Source of the DNA: TMED26 sp002694075
Lineage (GTDB): Bacteria; Pseudomonadota; Alphaproteobacteria; Thalassobaculales; Thalassobaculaceae
Direction of reading: 5' to 3'
DNA: 51,073 nucleotides
Assembly (NCBI GenBank): GCA_036160575.1
Contig: JAYYDT010000132.1
Span: forward strand, 1-51,073
Positions 42,663 to 50,932 of this stretch are shown here, one piece after another. A program made the translations under genes and the position numbers. Under the pieces are notes generated by a model. That model searched no databases. It worked only from the letters and a program-made list of their open reading frames with translations, and was not told the origin of the DNA. Numbering within the stretch: position 1 is the first letter of the stretch; every line of letters begins with the position of its first letter.

Positions 42663-43700
42663 CTACCAGGCCAGCGCCGGCAGGTCGGCGACCGCGAACG
42701 GGCCAATCCACAGCTGACCGGCTTGCAGGCTGACCGGCACCTTGACCCGGCCCTTGGCGCCGCCGGCGAGGGCGCCGACGGCCAGCCGGGCGATGGCCGC
42801 GTGCCGCGCGGGCAAATGACCGGCCGCCGCCCAGCGGTCGATCAACGCCGGCAGACCGGCCACCTCGAAGGTGCCGGCGCCGGCCGGCCGTAGCGCCTTG
42901 TCGAGGGTCCAACCGCCGCTGCCGCTAACCCGCAAATCGGCCCATGCGATGGCGATCTCGTCGGTTTCAAACACCCCGCCGGCGTCGCGCCATTCCGCCC
43001 AATCGACCGCGTTGGCCCCGGCCAGGGGCCCGCTGAGGCGACCGGAAACACGGATCTCAGCCGCCGTTTCGGCGGTCCGGTCCGGCGCCGTGCCCAACCC
43101 CTCCAGGCCATTGGCGACGAGGGTGATCCGCCGGTCGCCGGCCCCGTAACCATCGCCGGCGGGCGACCAAGCGGCGGTCAAGCCACGCACGGTAACCGGC
43201 GGCGCGTCCGGCCGGGTTAGGCGCAAAGCGTCCAGCCCTATCCGACCGGCCGACCCCACCGCACCGAGCGTGAGCGCGCCCGCCGCCAAACGGCCGACGA
43301 TGCTGAAAGCCTCGCCGCCGGCCACCGTGAAGGGCGCCGGCGCGGCTAAACGAAAACGCCGAGGGGCCAGCGGCGTGGCCGTCGCCGCCAGCCGCGGCAC
43401 GGCCACCGTCAAGGGCCCGGCGGGCAGTCGCGCGGTCCAGGTGAGGGCGTCGACGGTCACGGTCAAGGCGACCGGGAACCCGCCCACGGTGACCTTTTCG
43501 ACGGCGATCTCCTCGCCCTGGGCGCGGCCGGCGATGAGCGCATCGGCGACCGCCCCCTCCAGAGCGCGGGCGCCAAACCACCACAGCCCGCTCCACAAGA
43601 TAGCGGCCAGGGTCACCACGCCGGCGGCAATGGCGGTGGCCCGGCGAAAGCGCTTCCGTGCCGCCGGCGCGCGCTTTAGGTTATCGTCTGGGGTGTCCAT
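42663..43700 (-). CDS. DUF2125 domain-containing membrane protein
   Basis: 345-aa protein, function unknown. A single hydrophobic helix at ~23-45 (TAIAAGVVTLAAILWSGLWWF) anchors it. The remainder, starting ARALEGAVADALIAGRAQGE, is a predicted periplasmic beta-rich domain typical of the alphaproteobacterial DUF2125 family. Gene proximity to tyrA is often seen for this family. The start is ATG 43700 or GTG one codon upstream. It diverges from chaC with only 34 bases between starts, so the two promoters must overlap or lie inside genes. Confidence 0.85.
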   Translation of the reverse strand: MDTPDDNLKRAPAARKRFRRATAIAAGVVTLAAILWSGLWWFGARALEGAVADALIAGRAQGEEIAVEKVTVGGFPVALTVTVDALTWTARLPAGPLTVAVPRLAATATPLAPRRFRLAAPAPFTVAGGEAFSIVGRLAAGALTLGAVGSAGRIGLDALRLTRPDAPPVTVRGLTAAWSPAGDGYGAGDRRITLVANGLEGLGTAPDRTAETAAEIRVSGRLSGPLAGANAVDWAEWRDAGGVFETDEIAIAWADLRVSGSGGWTLDKALRPAGAGTFEVAGLPALIDRWAAAGHLPARHAAIARLAVGALAGGAKGRVKVPVSLQAGQLWIGPFAVADLPALAW

Positions 43701-43734
43701 CACCTCAGCTTATCGGGCGTTGGGGACAAGTCCA

Positions 43735-44298
43735 GTGACGGATGGAGATGGCGCGTTTTGGGTCTTCGGCTATGGCTCGTTGATGTGGAATCCGGGCTTC
43801 GACCATGTCGAGCGCCGCCGCGCCCGCCTGCATGGTTATCGCCGACGCCCCTGTGTCGCCTCGGTCCACTACCGCGGCGCGCCGGACCGGCCGGGGGTGG
43901 TGATGGGGTTGGATCGGGGCGGCGCCTGCCGCGGTTTCGCTTATCGCGTCGCCGCCGAGGCGGTCGCTGGAGTGGTCGGCTATCTCGACGCCCGAGAATT
44001 GATCTATCCGGTTTATCGCCGGCGGCGGCTGCCGGTGACGGTGTTCGATGACAGCGGGGCGAGACGACGGGTCACGGCCCTGACCTATGTCGTCGACCGC
44101 GCCGACCCGCTGTACCTCGGCGACCGGGATTTGGCCTGTCTAGCGGCGTGTGTCGCGACCGCCCGCGGCGTCGCCGGCAGCAGCCTGGCCTATTTGCGGC
44201 AGGTGTTGCATCATCTCCACGAAATGGGTATCCGCGACCGCCGCTTGGAGGCCCTGCTGGCCGCCGTCGCGGCGGTCCCGAGGGGAGAATCGACATGA
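43735..44298 (+). CDS. Gamma-glutamylcyclotransferase (ChaC-like)
   Basis: 187-aa ChaC/GGCT-family protein. YGSL (13-16) in VFGYGSLMWNPGF forms the substrate-binding loop and Glu88 in GYLDARELIYPVY is the catalytic acid/base. Family members release 5-oxoproline from glutathione or gamma-glutamyl peptides; the ChaC branch is specific for reduced glutathione. There is no ATG; the GTG at 43735 has GGGGA upstream. Its last codons overlap the first M81 gene by an ATGA tetranucleotide. It is the first gene of a five-gene operon running to 50152. Confidence 0.9.
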   Translation: MTDGDGAFWVFGYGSLMWNPGFDHVERRRARLHGYRRRPCVASVHYRGAPDRPGVVMGLDRGGACRGFAYRVAAEAVAGVVGYLDARELIYPVYRRRRLPVTVFDDSGARRRVTALTYVVDRADPLYLGDRDLACLAACVATARGVAGSSLAYLRQVLHHLHEMGIRDRRLEALLAAVAAVPRGEST

Positions 44299-45761
44299 AA
44301 CTGTTCATCGCCTGCCTGGGCACCGAAACCCACACCTTTTCAGCCATCCCCACCGGCTTGGAAAGCTTTCGCGAAACCATGCTGTTCCATGGCGATGGCA
44401 CCCAGTCGGGCGATCTGTTCGCTGGCCCGTTACGCCTGTGGCGGGACCGGGCCCTGGCCGATGGCATGGAAGTGGTCGAATCCCTCGCCGCCTTCGCCGA
44501 GCCGGGCGGCCCCACCGTGCGCCAGGTTTACGAAGATTTTCGCGCCGAAATCCTCGCCGATTTGGCCGGCGCCGGCGCGGTCGACATGGTTTTGTTAAAC
44601 CTCCACGGCGCGATGGTCGCCGACGGCTATGACGATTGCGAGGGCGATTTGACCGCCGCTATCCGCGCGGCGGTCGGCGAGGACGTGGTGATCGGTGTCG
44701 AATTGGACCTGCATTGTTCGTTGACGCGGAAGCTGGTGGCGGCGGCCGACGTCATTGTCACCTTTAAAGAATACCCGCATGTCGACGTGGTCGAGCGCGC
44801 GGCCGAGGTCTACGACCTGGCCCTGGCCACCCAACGCGGCGAGATTCGCCCGGTGATGGCGGTGCACGACTGCCGCATGGTGCATCTATGGCGCACCCCG
44901 TTCGAACCGATGCGCGGCTTCGTTGACGCGATGAGCGCCGCCGAGGGCCATGACGGCATCTTGTCGGTCTCCTTCGCCCATGGCTTCCCCTGGGGCAATG
45001 TGCCGGAAACCACCGCCCGCATGCTGGTGGTCGCCGACGGCGACGGCGACAAGGCGCGCGCCACCGCCGCCGATTTCGCTGGCCGCCTGTGGGCCATGCG
45101 CGAGGAAACCCGCGACCCCTCCCTCTCCATCGACGCCGCCCTGGACCGCGCGCTGGCGGCGGCCGAGGCCGGCACCGGGCCGGTGGTTTTGGCCGACACC
45201 TCGGACAACGCCGGCTGCGGCGCGCCATCGGACGCGACCTTCATCCTGGCGGCCTTGCTGGAACGAGGCCTCACCAATGTGGTCAGCGGCGTTTATTGGG
45301 ACCCGGTTTCGGTGCGGTTTTGCCGCGAGGCCGGCGAGGGCGCGGTGCTGAACCTGCGCATCGGCGGCAAATGCGGGCCAAGCTCGGGGGCGCCGGTCGA
45401 CTTGCGTTGCGAGGTGCGGGCGATCCTCACCGACGCGCGCCAACCATTTGGCCGGGCGACCGCCAAAATGGGCGATGTGGTGTGGCTGCGCGCCGCCGGC
45501 ATCGATTTGGTGATCAATTCCAAACGCACCCAAACCTTTCACCCCCAGGCGTTTGAGCAATTGGGCATCGACCTCAACGCGGCGCGCCTGGTGGTGGTCA
45601 AATCGACCCAGCATTTCCACGCCGGTTTCGCCCCGGTCGCGGCCGAAATCATCTACGTCGGCGGGCCGGGCGCGACGGCGCCAGCTTTCGCCGAGATTCC
45701 CCTTAGTAAGCTCGACGGCCCGTTTTGGCCAAAAGACGCCGACCCCTTCCAAGCGGCCTAG
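44295..45761 (+). CDS. M81 family metallopeptidase (microcystinase C / MlrC-like), first copy
   Basis: 488-aa protein of the M81 (DUF1485 + MlrC C-terminal) family. MlrC is known for cleaving linearised microcystin and its Adda-D-Glu-containing tetrapeptide, but most relatives have no known substrate. Candidate metal ligands are Asp138 and His140 (ELDLHCS) and His162 (EYPHVD), with LNLHGAMVADG nearby. The C-terminal domain has GIDLVINSKRTQTFHPQAFE and VVVKSTQHFHAGF. No signal peptide is present, so it is cytoplasmic. It begins at the ATG at 44295, overlapping chaC. Its paralogue follows after 33 bases. Confidence 0.9.
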   Translation: MKLFIACLGTETHTFSAIPTGLESFRETMLFHGDGTQSGDLFAGPLRLWRDRALADGMEVVESLAAFAEPGGPTVRQVYEDFRAEILADLAGAGAVDMVLLNLHGAMVADGYDDCEGDLTAAIRAAVGEDVVIGVELDLHCSLTRKLVAAADVIVTFKEYPHVDVVERAAEVYDLALATQRGEIRPVMAVHDCRMVHLWRTPFEPMRGFVDAMSAAEGHDGILSVSFAHGFPWGNVPETTARMLVVADGDGDKARATAADFAGRLWAMREETRDPSLSIDAALDRALAAAEAGTGPVVLADTSDNAGCGAPSDATFILAALLERGLTNVVSGVYWDPVSVRFCREAGEGAVLNLRIGGKCGPSSGAPVDLRCEVRAILTDARQPFGRATAKMGDVVWLRAAGIDLVINSKRTQTFHPQAFEQLGIDLNAARLVVVKSTQHFHAGFAPVAAEIIYVGGPGATAPAFAEIPLSKLDGPFWPKDADPFQAA

Positions 45762-45794
45762 ACGCGCCCGCCAGCTCAACAGGAGGCCGACCCC

Positions 45795-47273
45795 ATGAAA
45801 GTCTTCATCGCCTGCCTTGGCACCGAAACCAACACTTTCTCGCCGATCCCGACCGGCTATCAAACTTTCGCCGAAAGCATGCTGTTCGACGGTGACGCCA
45901 GCCAACAGCCCGGCCAATTGTTCTCCGAGCCGCTGATCGAATGGCGGGCCATGGCCGAGGCCGCCGGCGCCGAGGTGATCGAGTCGCTGGCCGCCTTCGC
46001 GCAGCCGGCCGGGCCAACCATTCGCGCCGTTTACGAGGGCTTTCGCGATCGCATCCTGGCCGATTTGACCGCCGCCTTGCCGGTCGACATGGTGTTGATC
46101 AACATGCATGGCGCGATGGTCGCCGAAGGCTATCTCGACTGCGAGGGCGATCTGCTCGGCCGCATCCGCGCACTGGTCGGCCCGGACACCGTGATCGGCG
46201 GGGAATTGGACCTGCATTGCTCGATCACCCAGGCGATGACAGACGCCGCCGACGCGTTGATCACGTTCAAGGAATATCCCCATATCGACGGCAGGGAGCG
46301 CGCCCGCGAGTTATTCACTCTCTGCCACGCCGCCCAGCGCGGCGCCGTCCGCCCGGTGATGACGGTGCGCGATCTGCGCATGATCAACACCTGGCGCACC
46401 AGCACCGCGCCCGGCGCCGACATCGTCGCCGCGATGCAGGAAGCCGAACGCCGCAACGACATCCTTTCAGTGTCCTTCGCCCATGGCTTTCCCTGGGGCG
46501 ACGTGCCCGAGGCCAGCGCCAAGGTCTTGGTCGTCAGCGATGACGCGGCGACCGCCGGAACGGCGGTGGCCGAAGATATCGCCGAGCTCATCTGGCGGAC
46601 CCGCGAGGGCGTCAACGCGCCGCTGCCGACGGTGCCGGCGGCGGTCGACAGCGCCCTGGCGCCGCCCGAGGGGCGAGATGGACCGGTGGTCTTGGCCGAT
46701 GTCGCCGACAACGCCGGCGGCGGCGCGCCATCGGATTCGACTTTTATTCTGCAGCATCTGCTGGACCGCGGCGTCCGCGACGTGGTCTCCGGCTTTTATT
46801 GGGATCCGGTGGCCGTGCGCTTTTGTTTCGAGGCCGGCGAAGGCGCCACGCTGGCCCTGCGCATCGGTGGCAAATGCGGCCCCGATTCCGGCCCGCCGGT
46901 CGACCTCGAGGTGACCGTGCGCCGGTTATTGCCGGAGGCGCGGCAAAGCTTCGGCAGCGCGGTGGCGCCGATGGGCCGCGCCGCCTGGATCAGCGGCGCC
47001 GGTATCGACCTGATCCTCAACGAGGCCCGCACCCAGGTCTTCCATCCCGACGGCTTTACCCAATTCGGCATCGATCTGGCCGCCGCGCGCCTGATCGTGG
47101 TCAAATCGACGCAACATTTTTACGCCGGTTTCGCGCCGCTCGCCCGCGAGATCATCTATGTCAGCGCGCCAGGCGCGATTCCGCCGGAATTCGCCGAAAT
47201 CCCCTATCAGGTTTTCACCCAACCCTACTGGCCGCGAGTCGCCGACCCCTTCGCCGACGACGCCGCGACCTAA
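45795..47273 (+). CDS. M81 family metallopeptidase (MlrC-like), second tandem copy
   Basis: 492-aa paralogue of the preceding gene. The two align from end to end, and by eye more than half of the first ~170 residues are identical. The metal candidates are conserved (Asp139, His141 in ELDLHCS; His163 in EYPHID), as are MHGAMVAEGY and IDLILNEARTQVFHP. Differences cluster in the C-terminal half and around the 190-215 loop (for example MINTWRTSTAP against MVHLWRTPFEP). This suggests an old duplication with split substrate preference. AGGAGG lies just before the ATG at 45795. GGT-like gene 24 bases downstream. Confidence 0.9.
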   Translation: MKVFIACLGTETNTFSPIPTGYQTFAESMLFDGDASQQPGQLFSEPLIEWRAMAEAAGAEVIESLAAFAQPAGPTIRAVYEGFRDRILADLTAALPVDMVLINMHGAMVAEGYLDCEGDLLGRIRALVGPDTVIGGELDLHCSITQAMTDAADALITFKEYPHIDGRERARELFTLCHAAQRGAVRPVMTVRDLRMINTWRTSTAPGADIVAAMQEAERRNDILSVSFAHGFPWGDVPEASAKVLVVSDDAATAGTAVAEDIAELIWRTREGVNAPLPTVPAAVDSALAPPEGRDGPVVLADVADNAGGGAPSDSTFILQHLLDRGVRDVVSGFYWDPVAVRFCFEAGEGATLALRIGGKCGPDSGPPVDLEVTVRRLLPEARQSFGSAVAPMGRAAWISGAGIDLILNEARTQVFHPDGFTQFGIDLAAARLIVVKSTQHFYAGFAPLAREIIYVSAPGAIPPEFAEIPYQVFTQPYWPRVADPFADDAAT

Positions 47274-47297
47274 GTCCACGCCCCTCGGAGATCCGCC

Positions 47298-48788
47298 ATG
47301 TCCATCGCTTCCTGGGCCGAAGGCCAGCCGCGCCACGGCGCCGTCGCCGCCGGCAATCCAGACGCCGTCAACGCCGGATTGGCGCTGCTCGCCGATGGCG
47401 GCAACGCCATTGACGCGATCGTCGCCGCCGCCTTCGCGATGGGCGTGGTCGAGCCGTTGGATTGCGGTCTCGGCGGCGGTGGTTTCGCCACCGTCCACGC
47501 CGGCGGCGTCACCGAATGTTTAGATTTCATCGGCGCCGCCCCGTTGACCGCGCGCTATCAATTGTATCAAACCCACAGCCCGGTCGACGGCTATCGCATC
47601 AGCGTGCGCGGGCGGGCCAATGAGTTGGGACATCGATCGGTCGCCGTGCCGGGAGCGGCGGCCGGTCTGGATGCTTTGTTGGCGCGTTTCGGCACGCGGC
47701 CGTTGTCGGCGGTGCTGGCGCCGGCCATCGCCCTCGCCGAGGACGGCTACACCATCGCGCGCAAACCGGCCCTGCGCTTGGCCCGCACCGAGGAGAGCCT
47801 GCGTCTGACGGCCGAGACCGCGCGCGTGTTTCTGAACCCCGACGGCAGCGTGCCGACGGCCGGCACGCCGGCGCGTAGTCCCGATTACGCGGCCAGTTTA
47901 CGCCAATTGGCGGCGGCCGGCGCCGGCGATTTCTATCACGGCGAGCTGGCCGCCCAGATCGCCGCCGACATGGCCGCGAACGGTGGCTTCCTCACCCGCC
48001 ACGACCTGGCCAATTACCAAGCCCGCTGGCGGCAACCGGCGACCGGCGATTTCGCCGGCCGTCGCTTCGCCACGATGGCGCCGCCGTCGGCCGGGCAATT
48101 GGTGCTGGCCGGTCTGGCCGCGCTGGCCGGCGATGACGGCGCCGACCGATTGCTGGCGCGGGCGCGGGCGATGTTGGCGATGTTCGAACGGCGTAGCGCC
48201 GCTTTTGGCGACCCGGCGTTCGTCGTGTCCGCCGGCGAAAGCAATGAGACCACCAGCCTGGCGGCCATCGACACCGCCGGCAACGCCGCCTGCATCACCT
48301 ATTCCCTGAACATCCATTCCGGCGTGGTGACCCCCGGCACCGGGATTTTGCTGAACAATCAAATGCTGTTGTTCGATCCTTGGCCGGGCAGTCCCAATTC
48401 GGTGGTTGGCGGCAAACGGCCGACCAGCTCGATGATGCCGACCCTGGCCTTTGGCGCCGACGGTGTCGAATTGGCCATCGGTGCCTCCGGCTCGACACGG
48501 ATCCCGACCGCCTTGATGCAAGTCATGGACCGCGTGTTTGTCGGCGGCGAAAGCCTGGATCAGGCCGTCGGCGGCGGCCGCATCCACGCCGAGGCCGAAC
48601 GCCTGCTGGTCGACGAGGACATGGCGGCGGCGGCCGCCCCCATCGCCGCCAGCCTTGGCTTGACCACCCAGGTGATGGCCGGGCGCGATCCGTCGCTGGG
48701 CGCGGTCCAGGGCATTCACAGCACCGGCGATGGCCGTCTGCGGGCGGTCGGTGACCCGCGCGCCGGGGCCACCGGCGGGATCCTTTGA
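47298..48788 (+). CDS. Gamma-glutamyltransferase-fold Ntn hydrolase, atypical
   Basis: 496-aa GGT-family protein that should self-cleave before the Thr318-Thr319 pair (ESNETTSLAAID). Family landmarks are LLADGGNAIDAIVAAAFAMG, GLGGGGFATV, GTGILLNNQM and GKRPTSSMMPT. Key differences from E. coli GGT: the conserved FRE-x-AP segment reads FIGAAP, so the Arg that holds the glutamyl carboxylate is gone. NNQMDDF reads NNQMLLF, so the Asp that holds its amino group is gone. TTH is TTS. There is no signal peptide and it is shorter than usual. It is probably an amidohydrolase for something other than a plain gamma-glutamyl group. Confidence 0.85.
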   Translation: MSIASWAEGQPRHGAVAAGNPDAVNAGLALLADGGNAIDAIVAAAFAMGVVEPLDCGLGGGGFATVHAGGVTECLDFIGAAPLTARYQLYQTHSPVDGYRISVRGRANELGHRSVAVPGAAAGLDALLARFGTRPLSAVLAPAIALAEDGYTIARKPALRLARTEESLRLTAETARVFLNPDGSVPTAGTPARSPDYAASLRQLAAAGAGDFYHGELAAQIAADMAANGGFLTRHDLANYQARWRQPATGDFAGRRFATMAPPSAGQLVLAGLAALAGDDGADRLLARARAMLAMFERRSAAFGDPAFVVSAGESNETTSLAAIDTAGNAACITYSLNIHSGVVTPGTGILLNNQMLLFDPWPGSPNSVVGGKRPTSSMMPTLAFGADGVELAIGASGSTRIPTALMQVMDRVFVGGESLDQAVGGGRIHAEAERLLVDEDMAAAAAPIAASLGLTTQVMAGRDPSLGAVQGIHSTGDGRLRAVGDPRAGATGGIL

Positions 48789-50152
48789 CGGCCACGCCGG
48801 CGGCCACGGAAAGCGCCAACGCGGAAACCCGACCGGCGGCGATTTGGCGCCTCGCCTGGCCGGTGATCCTGTCCAACGCGACGGTGCCGCTGGTCGGCTT
48901 GGTCGACACCGCGATCATGGGCCATTTGCCCGACCCCGCCTTCATCGGTGGCGTCGCCCTCGGCGGGTTGATCTTCAGCTATGTCTATTGGGGGTTCGGT
49001 TTCCTGCGTATGGCCACCACCGGCCTGGCGGCGCAAGCCAGCGGTGGCGGCGACGTGGACGAGTTGCGCGCGGTCCTGGCCCGCGCCTTGCTGATCGCCG
49101 CGCTCGCCGGCCTCATATGTGTCGGCGGCGGCCGCTGGCTCGCCGACCTCGCGCTCTGGCTGCTGTCGGGGACGGCGGCGGTCGAGGAACAGGCGCGCCT
49201 CTATTTCACCATCCGCGTGCTGGCGGCGCCGGCGGCCCTGGCCAACACCGCGGTGCTAGGCTGGTTGTTCGGCATTCGCGCGATGGGCGGCGCGCTGATC
49301 CAACAGTTGACCGTCAACGCCGCCAATATCCTGTTCAACCTCCTGTTCGTGTTTGGCCTGGGCCTGGATGTGGATGGCGTCGCCTGGGCCTCGGTGGCCG
49401 CGCAATATCTTGGCCTGGCGGTCTCGATACTTTTATTGCGCCATCATCTGCGGCGGGTCGGCGGCGGTTTCGACCGGTCCCGGATCCTGGCCGCCAAGCC
49501 GTTGACGCGCCTGTTTAAAATCAATCTCGATATTTTCATCCGCACCTTGGCGGTGATCTCCGGCACGGCGCTGTTCATGGACGCCAGCGCGGCCGCCGGC
49601 ACGGTGGTTCTGGCGGCCAACGCGGTGCTGTTGAATTTGCAGACCCTCGCCGCCCATGGCCTGGACGGTTTCGCCCACGCCACCGAGTCGCTCGTCGGCC
49701 GGGCGATTGGCGCGCGCGCGCCGGCGCGGTTGGCGGCGGCGGTCCGCAACAGCTCGGTGATGGCGCTGGCGCTTGGCGCGGCGATTGGCCTGACTTATTT
49801 CGTCGCCGGCGGCTGGATCATCGCCGCGCTCACCACAATTGACGCGGTCCGCGCCAGCGCCCTGATCTATCTGCCGTGGGCGGCGGCCGCGCCGGTGATC
49901 AGTGTCGCCGCCTTTCAGTTGGACGGAATTTTCATCGGCGCCACCCGTTCCCGCGAAATGCGCGACACCATGGTCTTGTCCCTCTTCGCGTTTTGGGCGG
50001 CGCTGCAGGTCGCCGGCGACCTGGCCGGCACCCATGGGCTGTGGTTCGCCTACGTGCTGTTCCTGGGCCTGCGCGGAGCGGCGCTGGCACTGTATTACCC
50101 GCGGGTGCGGGCCCTGACGGCGGGCGAGGCGGCGGCGACGCGGGCGACCTAA
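48785..50152 (+). CDS. MATE family efflux transporter (DinF-like)
   Basis: 455-aa multidrug/toxin exporter with about 12 hydrophobic segments. The family features are WPVILSNATVPLVGLVDTAI near the N-terminus, YWGFGFLRMATTGLAAQASG, and the half-repeat around LDGFAHATESLVGRAIGAR. It resembles the DinF branch. The start is a TTG at 48785, overlapping the GGT-like gene's stop as TTGA, so it is translationally coupled. This ties export to the peptide-cleaving genes upstream. Its TAA overlaps the stop of the convergent GST by 4 bases. Confidence 0.92.
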   Translation: MTATPAATESANAETRPAAIWRLAWPVILSNATVPLVGLVDTAIMGHLPDPAFIGGVALGGLIFSYVYWGFGFLRMATTGLAAQASGGGDVDELRAVLARALLIAALAGLICVGGGRWLADLALWLLSGTAAVEEQARLYFTIRVLAAPAALANTAVLGWLFGIRAMGGALIQQLTVNAANILFNLLFVFGLGLDVDGVAWASVAAQYLGLAVSILLLRHHLRRVGGGFDRSRILAAKPLTRLFKINLDIFIRTLAVISGTALFMDASAAAGTVVLAANAVLLNLQTLAAHGLDGFAHATESLVGRAIGARAPARLAAAVRNSSVMALALGAAIGLTYFVAGGWIIAALTTIDAVRASALIYLPWAAAAPVISVAAFQLDGIFIGATRSREMRDTMVLSLFAFWAALQVAGDLAGTHGLWFAYVLFLGLRGAALALYYPRVRALTAGEAAATRAT

Positions 50153-50802
50153 AATTCGGCGCTGTCGATGATCCACGGCTCGCGTTCGGCGGCGGCGGCC
50201 CAGTCGCGCATCGCCGGCAGCGCGCCAATCGCCGCCATATAGGCGGCTTCATCGGCGCCGACCTCGACCTCATAGGTGACGAAACGGGCGACCACCGGCG
50301 CGAACATGGCGTCGGCGATGGTGAAGTCGCCGAACAAAAACGCGCCACCGGCGCCGAATCGCTCGCGGCAGCGGCGCCAAATGGCGGTGATCCGGTTGAT
50401 GTCGTCCTGCACGCCCGGTCCGCGGCCCCGGCCGGGAAAACGCGAGCGGATGTTCATCGGCATGGCCGCGCGCAGGGCGGTGAAACCGGCGTGCATTTCC
50501 GCCGAAACCGCGCGCGCCACCGCCCGCGCCGCCGGCGCGGCCGGCCAAAGGCCGACATCGGGGTGGGTTTCGGCCAGATATTCGCAAATCGCCAAACTGT
50601 CCCACACCCGCAAGTCGCCGCTTTTCAGGACGGGCACCCGGCCGGAACCGGTGTGTTTCAAAATTTCCTCACGGGTCGTCGGCTCGTCCAAGGGGATGAT
50701 CAGTTCCTCGAACGCGATCTCGGCGACCCTCAGGGCCAACCACGGGCGCAACGACCATGAAGAATAATTCTTATTTCCGATCACCAGGGTGTACGTGGCC
50801 AT
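50149..50802 (-). CDS. Glutathione S-transferase family protein
   Basis: 217-aa GST, different in type from the one at 36304. The N-terminus MATYTLVIGNKNYSSWSLRP and PVLKSGDLRVWDSLAICEYL are typical of the zeta/theta-like bacterial class, with the Ser-rich NYSSWS in the catalytic position. The C-terminal domain includes FLFGDFTIADAMFAPVVARF. GGAGG lies 7 bases before the ATG at 50802. It converges on the MATE gene and diverges from the aminopeptidase-like gene, so it is near but not in the chaC-M81-GGT-MATE operon. Confidence 0.9.
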   Translation of the reverse strand: MATYTLVIGNKNYSSWSLRPWLALRVAEIAFEELIIPLDEPTTREEILKHTGSGRVPVLKSGDLRVWDSLAICEYLAETHPDVGLWPAAPAARAVARAVSAEMHAGFTALRAAMPMNIRSRFPGRGRGPGVQDDINRITAIWRRCRERFGAGGAFLFGDFTIADAMFAPVVARFVTYEVEVGADEAAYMAAIGALPAMRDWAAAAEREPWIIDSAEF

Positions 50803-50837
50803 GGGCCATCCTCCGCCTGCGTGTTCCAGAGCGCATT

Positions 50838-50851
50838 TGACAGAATTGTCA
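50838..50851. promoter_or_regulatory. Palindrome in the GST/aminopeptidase divergent region
   Basis: TGACA-GAAT-TGTCA is a perfect dyad with 5-base arms, preceded by a T that makes a TTGACA hexamer (50837-50842). It lies 35 bases upstream of the GST start and about 80 bases before the aminopeptidase-like start, where TATGAT (50893-50898) is a good -10 candidate. It could be an operator serving one or both genes. Confidence 0.35.
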
Positions 50852-50932
50852 CCCGCCGCGCAACTGTTCTCGCCCGCCGACGTGGGCCGGGCTATGATCG
50901 CGGTCCCGAACCACATACCGCTGGAGGCGGCG

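Noticed and set aside
44886..46283. Long minus-strand ORF (465 codons) opposite the M81 genes
   Set aside because: It is a GC-rich shadow frame of the two conserved peptidase genes, with no recognisable protein features.
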